64,000 nucleotides of DNA from Streptomyces sp. SLBN-31 (GCF_006715395.1 NZ_VFNC01000001.1:1984001-2048000), one strand, 5' to 3'; numbered from the stretch's first letter, positions 8,465 through 16,600 are shown. Notes: a model not told the origin generated them from the letters alone. Numbers and translations are program-made.

Positions 8465-9231
8465 GCGGACTTCGCTACGTCTACGCCGTCTGCCGCCCCT
8501 TCGGCACGCCACTGCAGGCACAGTTGAAGGGGGTGGCCGGGGATCCGCCCAGAATGCTGTCCCATCACGGCCTGATCGCCGTGGTCAGCCACGTACCGGA
8601 GCGGGACTTCGCGGAGGAGCCGCTCCGCCGCCGTCTGGAGGACCTGGACTGGCTGACCGAGACCGCGCGGGCCCACCAGAGCGTGATCGACGCGCTCACC
8701 GTCGTCACCACCCCGCTGCCTCTGCGGATGGCCACCGTCTTCCGCGACGACAGCGGGGTGCGCGTGATGCTGGAAGAGCGCGAGGAGGAGTTCCGGCGCA
8801 TCCTCGACCGGCTGCAGGGCCGGGTGGAGTGGGGCGTCAAGGTGTACGCCGAGACCGAGCCGCAGCAGAGCGAGGCCGCCCCCGCGGCCAAGCCCGCGTC
8901 CGGGCGGGACTATCTGCGCCAGCGCCGGATGCGCGTGCACGCGAACGAGGACATGTGGCAGCGCACGGAGGAGTTCGCGAACCGGCTCCACAGCACGCTC
9001 TCCGCCTTTGCCGAGGACTCGCGGATGCACGCCCCGCAGAATCCCGCGCTGTCCGGGGTTTCGGGCCGTAACGTACTGAACGCCGCCTATCTCGTGCCCC
9101 GGCAGGATTCCGAGGAATTCGTGGAACTGGTGGACCGGACGAAGGACGAAACCCACGCGGACAGCGCCGGAATACGGGTGGAACTCACCGGACCGTGGGC
9201 CGCCTATTCCTTTGCGGGGGAAGAAGCATGA
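8461..9231 (+). CDS. gvpL: Gas vesicle protein GvpL (GvpF paralogue)
   Basis: Second GvpL/GvpF-family protein, 256 aa, with the order seen in gvpF: RYVYAVCRPFGTPL at the N-terminus, TPLPLRMATVFRDDSGVR (about residue 83), LQGRVEWGVKVYAETE and C-terminal LNAAYLVPRQDSEEFVELVD with RVELTGPWAAYSFAGEEA. It overlaps gvpJ and gvpS by ATGA at both ends. Similar size but low identity to gvpF suggests an old duplication, with the two probably contacting different GvpA-type partners (inference). Confidence 0.9.
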   Translation: MSGLRYVYAVCRPFGTPLQAQLKGVAGDPPRMLSHHGLIAVVSHVPERDFAEEPLRRRLEDLDWLTETARAHQSVIDALTVVTTPLPLRMATVFRDDSGVRVMLEEREEEFRRILDRLQGRVEWGVKVYAETEPQQSEAAPAAKPASGRDYLRQRRMRVHANEDMWQRTEEFANRLHSTLSAFAEDSRMHAPQNPALSGVSGRNVLNAAYLVPRQDSEEFVELVDRTKDETHADSAGIRVELTGPWAAYSFAGEEA

Positions 9232-9416
9232 CGGTAGTGGAACGCCGGGAGATCGCCCTCGTGGACCTGCTCGACCGGCTGCTGGCCGGCGGCGTCGTCA
9301 TCAAGGGCGACATCACCCTGCGCATCGCGGACGTCGACCTGGTCCGCATCGACCTCAACGCCCTGATCAGCTCGGTGAACGAACAAGTTCCCTCGCCCTG
9401 GGGAGAGTTGCTATGA
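9228..9416 (+). CDS. gvpS: Gas vesicle protein GvpS (short GvpA-family protein)
   Basis: 62-aa minimal GvpA-family protein: residues 9-50 contain ALVDLLDRLLAGGVVIKGDI followed by LRIADVDLVRIDLNALISSV. It lacks any extension. The ATG at 9228 lies in the gvpL stop overlap; an upstream ATG at 9195 inside gvpL would add eleven residues with no family similarity, so it was rejected. The stop overlaps the gvpK ATG. Together with gvpA and gvpJ it gives the cluster three GvpA-fold proteins. Confidence 0.87.
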   Translation: MTVVERREIALVDLLDRLLAGGVVIKGDITLRIADVDLVRIDLNALISSVNEQVPSPWGELL

Positions 9417-9697
9417 CAGCCCGGAGCAACCGGCTGGACCTGGAACCCGACACGGTCGAACGCGACCTCGTCAAACTCGTCCTGACCGTGGTGGAGTTGC
9501 TGCGCCAGCTCATGGAACGCCAGGCGCTGCGCCGCTTCGACACGGGCGACCTCAGCGAGGAACAGGAGGAGCGGATCGGGCTCACGCTCATGCTCCTTGA
9601 CGACCGCATGACCGAACTGCGCGACCGCTACGGACTGCGGCCCGAGGACCTGAACCTGGACCTCGGGCCGCTGGGACCGCTGCTGCCGCGCGAATGA
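9413..9697 (+). CDS. gvpK: Gas vesicle protein GvpK
   Basis: 94-aa GvpK, a conserved accessory protein needed for vesicle formation in several systems. Family features are LDLEPDTVERDLVKLVLTVV, LRQLMERQALRRFDTGDLSE and LMLLDDRMTELRDRYGL. It closes the cluster; the ATG overlaps the gvpS stop. Downstream of the stop the DNA is T-rich but shows no clear hairpin before the convergent small gene ending at 9733. The cluster lacks gvpN and gvpC, as is usual in Streptomyces. Confidence 0.9.
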   Translation: MTARSNRLDLEPDTVERDLVKLVLTVVELLRQLMERQALRRFDTGDLSEEQEERIGLTLMLLDDRMTELRDRYGLRPEDLNLDLGPLGPLLPRE

Positions 9698-9732
9698 GTT
9701 CTTTCTTTTTCGCGCGATTCAGTTTTTCCGGC

Positions 9733-9903
9733 TTACCACCTGTACCAGCGGCCCCTGCCACCGGCCGCTGTGGTGCCGCGTACCAGGAAGCCCAGCAGCC
9801 ACACCACGAGAACCGCCAGAGCGATCCACCAGAGTGCCTTCAGTGCGAATCCCGCGCCGAAAAGAATCAGCGCCAGGAGCAATACGAGAAGGACGGCAAT
9901 CAT
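9733..9903 (-). CDS. Small hydrophobic membrane protein (56 aa)
   Basis: Short gene on the minus strand, recognised by direct translation: it starts MIAVLLVLLLALILFGAG, continues through a second hydrophobic stretch WWIALAVLVVWLLGFLVRG, and ends in the basic tail GGRGRWYRW with a TAA stop. AGGAGGT precedes the ATG by six bases (about 9910-9916 on the plus strand). Two transmembrane helices with a short cytosolic tail are predicted. Similar tiny hydrophobic proteins are common in Streptomyces and of unknown function. It lies 42 bases after a methyltransferase gene on the same strand, with the small palindrome CCGGGTATCCCGG (9923-9935) between them. Confidence 0.8.
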   Translation of the reverse strand: MIAVLLVLLLALILFGAGFALKALWWIALAVLVVWLLGFLVRGTTAAGGRGRWYRW

Positions 9904-9945
9904 AATGTGAACCTCCTGTTGTCCGGGTATCCCGGAAAAGGAGAT

Positions 9946-10767
9946 TCAGGCATCCTTCCGGCACAGGATCTCCCCATGGAGTACGGCGAACCAGCCGTCC
10001 TCCCGTGCTCCCCACTCCCGCCAGGCGTCCGAGACGGCCCTCAGCTGTTCCCGCGTGGCGTGCCCGCCCTCGGTGGCGCGCTCGGCGTAGGCCGACTCCA
10101 GCGTCCGGTCCGCCCACAGCCCGCTCCACCACTGCCGCTCCTGCGGTGTGGAGTAGGTCCACGTGCCGGAGGTGGCGGTGATGTCGGTGAACCCCGCCCG
10201 CAGCGCCCAGGACTTCAGCCGGCGCCCGGCGTCCGGCTCCCCGCCGTTCGCACGCGCCACCCGCCGGTACAGCTCCAGCCAGTCGTCCATCCCCGCAGAG
10301 GCCGGATACCAGGTCATGGCTGCGTAGTCCGAGTCGCGGACGGCGATGAACCCGCCGGGTTTCGTCACCCGCCTCATCTCGCGCAGCGCCCGCACTGGGT
10401 CGCCGACGTGCTGGAGCACCTGATGGGCGTGGACCACGCAGAAGGTGTCGTCCGGGTAGTCCAGGGCGTGCACGTCCGCGACCGCGAAGTCGATGTTGGT
10501 CAGGCCGCGTTCGGACGCCGTCGCCCTGGCCTGGTCCAGGATGCCGGGCGCGTGGTCGACGCCCGTGACATGGCCGTTTGGGACGAGGGCCGCCAGGTCC
10601 GCGGTGATGGTGCCGGGGCCGCAGCCGATGTCCAGGATCCTCATGTGGGGCTTCAGCGAGCCGAGGAGATAGGCCGCGGAGTTGGCGGCGGTCCGCCAGG
10701 TGTGCGAGCGCAGCACCGACTCGTGGTGCCCGTGTGTGTAGACGGCGGTCTCCTGCGGCTTCGACAT
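9946..10767 (-). CDS. Class I SAM-dependent methyltransferase
   Basis: 273-aa small-molecule methyltransferase. Motif I is ILDIGCGPGTITADLA (about residue 54), the acidic motif II is VTGVDHAPGILDQA, and motifs III/IV lie in FAVADVHALDYPDDTF and VTKPGGFIAVRD. This order is that of the UbiE/Methyltransf_11 group. The ATG at 10767 was chosen because AGGGGAGTT lies just upstream; an in-frame GTG-type extension to 10821 has no such signal. The substrate is unknown. A small membrane protein follows on the same strand. Confidence 0.87.
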   Translation of the reverse strand: MSKPQETAVYTHGHHESVLRSHTWRTAANSAAYLLGSLKPHMRILDIGCGPGTITADLAALVPNGHVTGVDHAPGILDQARATASERGLTNIDFAVADVHALDYPDDTFCVVHAHQVLQHVGDPVRALREMRRVTKPGGFIAVRDSDYAAMTWYPASAGMDDWLELYRRVARANGGEPDAGRRLKSWALRAGFTDITATSGTWTYSTPQERQWWSGLWADRTLESAYAERATEGGHATREQLRAVSDAWREWGAREDGWFAVLHGEILCRKDA

Positions 10768-10904
10768 GGCTGAACTCCCCTGTTCGACGCTTCGTCGGTG
10801 CGCTTCACCGTACGCCCGCATGTCGAATGATGAGACCCACGTTTTGCCATATGGACTGACGGGCCGTCAATTCCCGGCTCATGGGGCGATAGACCCTCAG
10901 CCTC

Positions 10905-11003
10905 CGCACCCGCGAACACGTCGCTCGGGAAGTGCACGCCCGTGTGCACCCGGACAGCGCCACGGCCAGCGCCACCGGAGCCACCGCAGTCCGGCGGGTA
11001 CCC
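10905..11003 (-). pseudogene. Decayed PAP2-superfamily phosphatase C-terminal fragment
   Basis: Reading the minus strand, one frame gives VRVHTGVHFPSDVFAGAEAE, the C-terminal catalytic motif of PAP2 phosphatases (SR-x12-H with the GxHxPSDV signature). A second frame immediately before it gives RRTAVAPVALAVALSG, a plausible preceding membrane helix. Joining them needs one frameshift at about 10957. There is no intact reading frame around it. This is therefore best read as a gene remnant. It occupies the otherwise empty 291 bases between the methyltransferase and the histidine phosphatase. Confidence 0.6.
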
Positions 11004-11058
11004 TGAAGTGCCCGTTTCCTGCCCGGCGGGCGGCGACCGAGACACGAAGGCTCCCTGA

Positions 11059-11712
11059 ATGCGTCTGCTCCTCATACGCCACGGCCAGACCCCGTCCAAC
11101 GTCGAGGCGCTGCTGGACACCGCCGTACCGGGAGCGGTCCTGACCGCACTCGGCGAGCGGCAGGCGGCGGCCCTGCCCGAGGCCCTGGCCGACGAGGACA
11201 TCGAGGCCCTGTACGTCTCCACCCTGGTGCGCACCCAGCTCACCGCCGCCCCGCTGGCCGCCGCCCGAGGGCTCGAGCCGCTGGTGCGCGACGGCATCCG
11301 CGAGGTGTCGGCCGGTGACCTGGAGATGCTGCCCGGCGACTCCGAGCACGGGCTGCTGTACATGAAGACGGTCTTCGCGTGGGCGGCGGGGGAGACGGAG
11401 CTGAGGATGCCCGGCGGCGAGAGCGGCACGGAGGCGCTGGCGCGGTACGACGCCGTCGTCGCGGAGGCCGCCGCGAGCGGGGCCGGCACGGTCGCCATGG
11501 TCAGCCACGGCGCCGCCATCCGCATGTGGACCGCGGCTCGCGCGGACAACGTGGACGTGTCCTTCGCCGCCGACCATCCGCTGCGGAACACCGGCGTGGT
11601 CATCCTGGAGGGCTCGCCGCAGGACGGGTGGAAGGCGCTGTCGTGGGCGGGGGCGCTGGTGGCCCCCGCCGGAGAAGGCGGACCGGCCGGCCGCCCCGTC
11701 GACACCGAGTGA
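11059..11712 (+). CDS. Histidine phosphatase (phosphoglycerate-mutase-like) family protein
   Basis: 217-aa branch of the histidine phosphatase superfamily. The catalytic RHG is in MRLLLIRHGQTPSNVEALL at the extreme N-terminus; the acid is in the DGIREVSAGDLEML region; the second histidine is in VAMVSHGAAIRMW (about residue 150). Substrates of these proteins range from sugar phosphates to phosphoproteins, so none is assigned. The gene is monocistronic or leads into the ABC-F gene 64 bases downstream. Confidence 0.88.
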   Translation: MRLLLIRHGQTPSNVEALLDTAVPGAVLTALGERQAAALPEALADEDIEALYVSTLVRTQLTAAPLAAARGLEPLVRDGIREVSAGDLEMLPGDSEHGLLYMKTVFAWAAGETELRMPGGESGTEALARYDAVVAEAAASGAGTVAMVSHGAAIRMWTAARADNVDVSFAADHPLRNTGVVILEGSPQDGWKALSWAGALVAPAGEGGPAGRPVDTE

Positions 11713-11776
11713 CGGACCTGCCACCGACCGATAAGGGTTTGCCGTCCCCGCGCCGCGGCCCGGAGAATGCCGCCTC

Positions 11777-13396
11777 ATGGGACATCTGGAAGCCGCGCAC
11801 CTCGAGTACTACCTCCCCGACGGGAGGGCGCTGCTCGGCGATGTGTCCTTCCGGGTCGGCGAAGGCGCCGTGGTGGCCCTCGTCGGACCCAACGGGGCCG
11901 GCAAGACGACCCTGCTGCGGCTGATCTCCGGCGAGCTGAAACCGCACGGCGGGACCGTCACCGTGAGCGGCGGCCTGGGCGTGATGCGGCAGTTCGTGGG
12001 ATCCGTACGGGACGACACGACCGTGCGCGACCTGCTCGTGTCGGTGGCGCCGCCCCGGATCCGCGAGGCCGCGCAGGCCGTCGACCGGGCCGAGCACGCC
12101 ATCATGACCGTCGACGACGAGGCCGCGCAGCTGAAGTACGCGCAGGCCCTCGCCGACTGGGCCGAGGCACGCGGCTACGAGGCGGAGACCCTGTGGGACA
12201 TGTGCACCATGGCCGCACTCGGGGTGCCGTACGACAAGGCGCAGTGGCGGCAGGTGCGCACCCTGTCCGGCGGTGAGCAGAAGCGGCTCGTGCTGGAGGC
12301 GCTGCTGCGCGGCACCGACGAGGTGCTGCTGCTCGACGAGCCCGACAACTACCTCGACGTGCCGGGCAAGCGCTGGCTGGAAGAGCGGCTGAAGGAGACC
12401 CGCAAGACCGTCCTCTTCGTCTCCCACGACCGTGAACTCCTCGCGCGGGCGGCGGAGAAGATCGTGTCCGTGGAGCCGGGCCCGGCCGGCGCCGACGCCT
12501 GGGTGCACGGCGGCGGCTTCGACACCTACCACGACGCCCGGCGCGAACGCTTCGCCCGCTTCGAGGAGTTGCGCCGCCGCTGGGACGAGAAGCACGCCCA
12601 GCTCAAGAAGCTGGTGCTGAACCTCCGGCAGGCGGCCAGCATCAGCCATGAACTCGCCTCGCGCTACCAGGCCGCACAGACCAGGCTGCGCAAGTTCGAG
12701 GAGGCGGGCCCGCCGCCCGAGCCGCCGCGCGAGCAGGACATCAGCATGCGGCTCAAGGGCGGCCGTACCGGCGTCAGGGCCGTCACCTGCGAGGGCCTGG
12801 AGCTCACCGGCCTGATGAAGCCGTTCGACCTGGAGGTCTTCTACGGCGAACGCGTCGCCGTCCTCGGCTCCAACGGCTCCGGCAAGTCCCACTTCCTGCG
12901 GCTGCTGGCCGGCGAGGACGTGGCGCACACGGGAAGGTGGAAGCTGGGGGCGAGGGTGGTGCCCGGGCACTTCGCCCAGACCCACGCCCACCCCGAGCTG
13001 ATGGGCCGCACCCTGCTCGACATCCTGTGGCAGGAACACTCACAGGACCGGGGCGCGGCCATGTCCCGGCTGCGCCGCTACGAGCTCACCAACCAGGCCG
13101 AGCAGGGCTTCGACCGGCTCTCCGGCGGCCAGCAGGCCCGCTTCCAGATCCTCCTGCTGGAACTGCAGGGCGTCACGGCCCTGCTGCTCGACGAGCCGAC
13201 CGACAACCTCGACCTGGAGTCCGCCGAGGCGCTCCAGGAGGGCCTGGAGGCCTTCGACGGGACGGTGCTCGCCGTCACCCACGACCGGTGGTTCGCCCGT
13301 TCGTTCGACCGGTACCTGGTCTTCGGCAGTGACGGCCGGGTGCGGGAGACCCCGGAGCCGGTGTGGGACGAGCGGCGCGTGGAGCGGGTCCGGTAG
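11777..13396 (+). CDS. ABC-F family ATP-binding protein
   Basis: 539 aa, two ABC ATPase domains and no membrane segments, the arrangement of ABC-F translation factors that act at the ribosomal E site. Domain 1: Walker A GPNGAGKTT (about residue 37), signature LSGGEQKR, Walker B LLLDEPDNYLD. A charged helical linker (about residues 250-320: RRRWDEKHAQLKKLVLNLRQ) joins domain 2: Walker A GSNGSGKSHF, signature LSGGQQARF, Walker B LLLDEPTDNLD. ATG start at 11777. Whether it is a housekeeping EttA-like factor or an antibiotic-resistance ABC-F cannot be told from sequence alone; no antibiotic cluster is near. Confidence 0.92.
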   Translation: MGHLEAAHLEYYLPDGRALLGDVSFRVGEGAVVALVGPNGAGKTTLLRLISGELKPHGGTVTVSGGLGVMRQFVGSVRDDTTVRDLLVSVAPPRIREAAQAVDRAEHAIMTVDDEAAQLKYAQALADWAEARGYEAETLWDMCTMAALGVPYDKAQWRQVRTLSGGEQKRLVLEALLRGTDEVLLLDEPDNYLDVPGKRWLEERLKETRKTVLFVSHDRELLARAAEKIVSVEPGPAGADAWVHGGGFDTYHDARRERFARFEELRRRWDEKHAQLKKLVLNLRQAASISHELASRYQAAQTRLRKFEEAGPPPEPPREQDISMRLKGGRTGVRAVTCEGLELTGLMKPFDLEVFYGERVAVLGSNGSGKSHFLRLLAGEDVAHTGRWKLGARVVPGHFAQTHAHPELMGRTLLDILWQEHSQDRGAAMSRLRRYELTNQAEQGFDRLSGGQQARFQILLLELQGVTALLLDEPTDNLDLESAEALQEGLEAFDGTVLAVTHDRWFARSFDRYLVFGSDGRVRETPEPVWDERRVERVR

Positions 13397-13409
13397 GCGG
13401 ACGCCGCGC

Positions 13410-14516
13410 TCACGTCCAGCGCAGCAGGGCTCCCAGGCCGCCCACCGGGACCTCCCGGTCCGTCGCCGCCGACACCGACAGGGCCGGGGCTCCGGTGGCC
13501 ACCGCCGACCGGATCAGCGCATCGTCCGCGCGGGCCGCCCAGGAGTGCTGTTCGCCGAGGATCTTCAGGTCCGTGCGGCGCACCGCCAGCTGGTCCGGGT
13601 CCTCGCCGATCCACACCTCGCGGTGGGCGTCGGGCCCGTCCGGGCGGATCAGCAGCTCGTCGATGCGGTGCTCGCGGGCCGCCTCGACCAAGGCCGGGAC
13701 CCCCTCCACCGCGCCGGCGTGACCCTCGCCGTCCGGCTCGCGCGCCGACAGGAAGCGTTCCAGCTCCCGCTCGGCCCGCCGGCGCACGTGCTCGTCACGG
13801 GTGTTCTCGACGTCCTCGTCCAGCAGCCTGCTGCCCGTGCCGTGCGGCGCCTCGACGGCCAGCGCCTGCAGCTGCTGCGGCAGCCGCTCGTGCACGGACC
13901 GCCGCTCCCGGTCGTCGCCCACGAGAATCAGCAGGTCGGCGCGGGTCTCCTCCTGACAGGCGGCCAGCGCCCGGGCGATCTCGGCCGCGTTGTGCTCCCA
14001 GGTGTTCTCCACCTTCAGCTGGAAGTGCCGCTCCGACCAGTCGACCGTGCTCGTGCGGTGCACCGGCCACTGGCGGCCGGTGACCGAGCCGGCGTCCTCC
14101 CGCCCCATCGCGCTGCGCAGCTCCAGGTCCGCGCCCTTGCGGTCCACGTACGCAACCAGGCACACGGGGTCCTCCCCGGCCAGCTCCAGCAGGGGTGCCG
14201 TGTGCGGCAGCGGCGCCCAGTGGGCGCTGTCCCGCATCGGCGGCCGGGCCAGCGGCGGGTCGAGCACCACCTCGCCGGCCCGGGCGAACAGGGCGCGGCC
14301 GTGGGGTTCGGAGGAGTGCTGCAGCTCGTCCAGGGCCGTCCGGACGGCCCGGCACGTCTCCTGGTCCGCACCCTGCCGATCCAGGTCCCGGGCCAGCGCC
14401 ACGGCCGTCAGATGCCGTTCGTGAGGTGTGTCCTCCGTGTGCCGGGAGGTGTCGACGTACACGGAGGCCCAGGGCCCCGGATGTTCGTAGAGTGGGTGGA
14501 GAAACGCGAGATCCAT
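13410..14516 (-). CDS. Rv2629-like protein (baeRF / Vms1-type release factor family)
   Basis: 368-aa protein of the bacterial/archaeal eRF1-like (baeRF2) group related to mycobacterial Rv2629. Landmarks are the N-terminal GPWASVYVDTSRHTEDTPHE, the central VCLVAYVDRKGADLELRSAM, and the segment NTWEHNAAEIARALAACQEE before LLILVGDDRERRSVHERLP. Vms1/baeRF proteins are linked to peptidyl-tRNA hydrolysis during ribosome rescue, and Rv2629 is induced in dormancy; the activity here is inferred. GGGAGGGA precedes the ATG. It is convergent with the ABC-F gene (13 bases apart) and divergent from the DUF6158 gene. Confidence 0.8.
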   Translation of the reverse strand: MDLAFLHPLYEHPGPWASVYVDTSRHTEDTPHERHLTAVALARDLDRQGADQETCRAVRTALDELQHSSEPHGRALFARAGEVVLDPPLARPPMRDSAHWAPLPHTAPLLELAGEDPVCLVAYVDRKGADLELRSAMGREDAGSVTGRQWPVHRTSTVDWSERHFQLKVENTWEHNAAEIARALAACQEETRADLLILVGDDRERRSVHERLPQQLQALAVEAPHGTGSRLLDEDVENTRDEHVRRRAERELERFLSAREPDGEGHAGAVEGVPALVEAAREHRIDELLIRPDGPDAHREVWIGEDPDQLAVRRTDLKILGEQHSWAARADDALIRSAVATGAPALSVSAATDREVPVGGLGALLRWT

Positions 14517-14539
14517 GGCTCCCTCCCGGATGCCGCTTG

Positions 14540-14563
14540 GGGTTGTTGCCGCCGGGCGGGTAC
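14540..14563 (+). promoter_or_regulatory. SigB-type promoter candidate for the DUF6158 gene
   Basis: GGGT (14540-14543), a 14-base spacer and GGGTAC (14558-14563) match the Streptomyces SigB consensus GNNT-N14/16-GGGTAY. A transcript starting a few bases downstream would begin about 14570, which favours the ATG at 14603 over the one at 14573. Confidence 0.45.
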
Positions 14564-14602
14564 CCGGACCGCATGGACGAACACGACGAGCGGGACACCA
14601 CC

Positions 14603-14851
14603 ATGACCGGAGTCGACGTCGGCAGGCTGGACGACCAGCAGCTCATGAAGGAGCTGGAGACGATCCACCGCACACGCCACGACACGCTGCTGTACGGCTC
14701 CAGCGACGCGCTGCGGGCCCACAACGACCGCATGGCCGAGCTGGAGGGCGAGTACCTGCGCCGCAATCCGCAGCGCATGGTGGCCGCGGGCCGCACCCGG
14801 GAAGGCGCCCGGGAACGCCGGAGCGGGGAGTCGATGACTCCCCGCTCCTGA
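14603..14851 (+). CDS. DUF6158-type conserved small protein
   Basis: 82-aa charged helical protein conserved in Streptomyces: MTGVDVGRLDDQQLMKELE, HRTRHDTLLYGSSDALRAHN, MAELEGEYLRRNP and a GRTREGARER tail. No function is known. The ATG at 14603 is preferred from homologue starts (MTGVD) and from the upstream promoter match; ATG 14573 would add ten residues. The last codons lie inside a perfect 13-bp-arm hairpin, so the end of the gene doubles as a transcription stop. The promoter type suggests a general-stress role (inference). Confidence 0.75.
   Translation: MTGVDVGRLDDQQLMKELETIHRTRHDTLLYGSSDALRAHNDRMAELEGEYLRRNPQRMVAAGRTREGARERRSGESMTPRS
14820..14848 (+). terminator. Hairpin terminator embedded in the 3' end of the DUF6158 gene
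   Basis: Arms GGAGCGGGGAGTC (14820-14832) and GACTCCCCGCTCC (14836-14848) are perfectly complementary across a GAT loop, directly before the TGA at 14849-14851. There is no U-tract, as is common for Streptomyces terminators. Confidence 0.6.
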
Positions 14852-14894
14852 CGGCACCGCTCACCGGGGCACCGGCGGCCGGTCCGGGAGGCCG

Positions 14895-15437
14895 TCAGCC
14901 GGCGCCCTCGGAGAACACGTGCAGGAAGGCGTCGCAGAACGCCTTCAGGTCGTCCGGCTTGCGGCTGGTGACCAGCTTGTTGGTGCCGTGGTCACAGATC
15001 TTCACCTGCTCGTCGACCCAGGTGCCGCCCGCGTTGCGGATGTCCGTCCGCAGGCTCGGCCAGGACGTCAGCACCCGCCCCCGTACGACGTCCGCCTCGA
15101 CCAGCGTCCAGGGCGCGTGGCAGATCGCGGCGACCGGGCGGCCCTGGTCGAAGAAGTCCCGCACGAACGACACGGCCTTGTCGTCCATGCGTAGGAAGTC
15201 CGGGTTGGCCACCCCGCCCGGCAGGACGAGAGCCCCGAAGGAGTTCGCCGAGGTCTCCCCGACGACCTCGTCCACGGGGAACGTGTCCGCCTTGTCGAGG
15301 TGGTTGAACGCCTGGATCTCACCGGATTTCGTCGACACCAGCACGGGCTCGTGGCCGGCGTCCTTCGCCGCCTGCCACGGGTCGGTCAGCTCGATCTGCT
15401 CGACACCCTCCGGTGCGGTCAGGAATGCGATACGCAT
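14895..15437 (-). CDS. DJ-1/PfpI family protein (type 1 glutamine amidotransferase fold)
   Basis: 180-aa PfpI-like protein. The nucleophile-elbow cysteine is in VAAICHAPWTLVEA (about residue 105) and the acidic partner is E17 or nearby in the N-terminal VEQIELTDPW. The SFGALVLPGGVANPDFLR segment is typical of the YhbO/PfpI stress group, whose members have deglycase, chaperone or hydratase activities. It is the last of four minus-strand genes (DUF2795, CBS, membrane protein, PfpI) and starts six bases after the membrane-protein stop, suggesting an operon. Confidence 0.87.
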   Translation of the reverse strand: MRIAFLTAPEGVEQIELTDPWQAAKDAGHEPVLVSTKSGEIQAFNHLDKADTFPVDEVVGETSANSFGALVLPGGVANPDFLRMDDKAVSFVRDFFDQGRPVAAICHAPWTLVEADVVRGRVLTSWPSLRTDIRNAGGTWVDEQVKICDHGTNKLVTSRKPDDLKAFCDAFLHVFSEGAG

Positions 15438-15443
15438 GATGTC

Positions 15444-16100
15444 TCAACGTCCTTTCGGCGCACGCCACTCGGCCTCGTCACCGGTGGCACGCTTCTTGTT
15501 CCGACGGCCCGCGCGCACACAGCGCACAAGCTCCTCGCCGTACGGCAGCAGCACGCACGTACCGATCGCGGCGGCGATCCCGGCGAGGTAGCCACGGGAC
15601 AGAGGTCGCCGCCGCGGCACCAGCCGCCAGGCGTCCGGGTCGCCGCCGCCACCGCGCAGCAGCTTCCTGACCTGGTCGGCGTGCAGGCACGTCAGGGCGG
15701 CCAGCGCCGCGAACGGCAGGGACTCCAGGAAGCTGTGGATGTGCTGCTCGACGGGCTTGACCTCGCGGTCGCTCTCCACCGCCGTCCGCACGTCCCACAG
15801 CGCGGTCGCCTCGTGCACCGCGGCGCCGCCCAACTGCACCGCCAGCAGCAGAGGGTTCACCTCATAGCGCAGGGTCAGCGCGATGGGGAGGCCGACCTCC
15901 GCCATCATCAGCGAGTGGATCAGCGACTCCTTGGTGCCCGCCGTGTCCTCGATCCGGGTGCGCCGGTGCATCGCCCAGTCGGCGAGGCCCGGCACGAACC
16001 AGCTCGGCAGCAGGCCGTACAGCAGGTAACGGGTCGTCACGTCCCCGACGTCGACCTTGACGCCGGTGGCACTGATCTCCGCCGCCTGGCCCCGGCTCAC
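15444..16100 (-). CDS. Conserved integral membrane protein of unknown function
   Basis: 218 aa. The GTG at 16100 overlaps the CBS-gene stop by four bases (GTGA), so translation is coupled. Hydrophobic stretches occur near LLYGLLPSWFVPGLADWAM, in VGLPIALTLRYEVNPLLLAV, in SFLESLPFAALAALTCLHA and in GYLAGIAAAIGTCVLLPYGE, suggesting about four membrane helices. The HRRTRIED, GTKESLIHS and VEQHIHSFLES motifs bring several histidines and acids together, which recalls membrane-bound metal sites, but no family could be named. The C-terminus is basic. Confidence 0.7.
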   Translation of the reverse strand: MSRGQAAEISATGVKVDVGDVTTRYLLYGLLPSWFVPGLADWAMHRRTRIEDTAGTKESLIHSLMMAEVGLPIALTLRYEVNPLLLAVQLGGAAVHEATALWDVRTAVESDREVKPVEQHIHSFLESLPFAALAALTCLHADQVRKLLRGGGGDPDAWRLVPRRRPLSRGYLAGIAAAIGTCVLLPYGEELVRCVRAGRRNKKRATGDEAEWRAPKGR

Positions 16101-16528
16101 GCGGTGACACCGCCCGTCGGCTCGGCCCGGCCGATCTCGGCCAGCGCCGAGTCCGGGTCCTCGGCCACCGCGAGGTCCGCGAGGCTCACCACACCGACCG
16201 GCAGCCCGTCCTCGACGACCGGCAGACGGCGAACGGCGTGCGTGCGCATCAGCGCGACGGCCGTCCCGACGGGATCGTCCGGACCGATCACCACCGGATC
16301 CGGCGTACACACGGACCGCGCGCTCACGGTGAGCGGGTCGATCCCCTCGGCGACCGCGCGCACCGTGATGTCGCGGTCGGTGAGCACACCGACGATCCGC
16401 TGTCCGTCGGCCACCAGCACATCGCCGATGTCCTGCGTGCGCATCAGCTGCGCCGCCTCGACAAGTGACGCGTCGGGGCGGACGGCGACCACGCCCGGCG
16501 TCATGACCTCCCTCACGAAATCAGCCAT
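16097..16528 (-). CDS. CBS-domain-pair protein
   Basis: 143-aa stand-alone pair of CBS domains (about residues 8-60 and 75-128), which bind adenosyl ligands and sense energy state. The first carries VREVMTPGVVAVRPDASLVE and GDVLVADGQRIVGVLTDRDI; the second carries HAVRRLPVVEDGLPVGVVSL. The ATG at 16528 has GAGGAAGGG upstream; a longer open frame to 16834 is not supported. It is coupled to the membrane-protein gene. A SigB-like promoter lies at 16601-16625. Confidence 0.87.
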   Translation of the reverse strand: MADFVREVMTPGVVAVRPDASLVEAAQLMRTQDIGDVLVADGQRIVGVLTDRDITVRAVAEGIDPLTVSARSVCTPDPVVIGPDDPVGTAVALMRTHAVRRLPVVEDGLPVGVVSLADLAVAEDPDSALAEIGRAEPTGGVTA

Positions 16529-16600
16529 CACAGTCGGCCCTTCCTCCGTTCCCCGGCCGGTGGGAGCAACGCGGCCGTCGTCGGCATGACGCCGCCCGCA

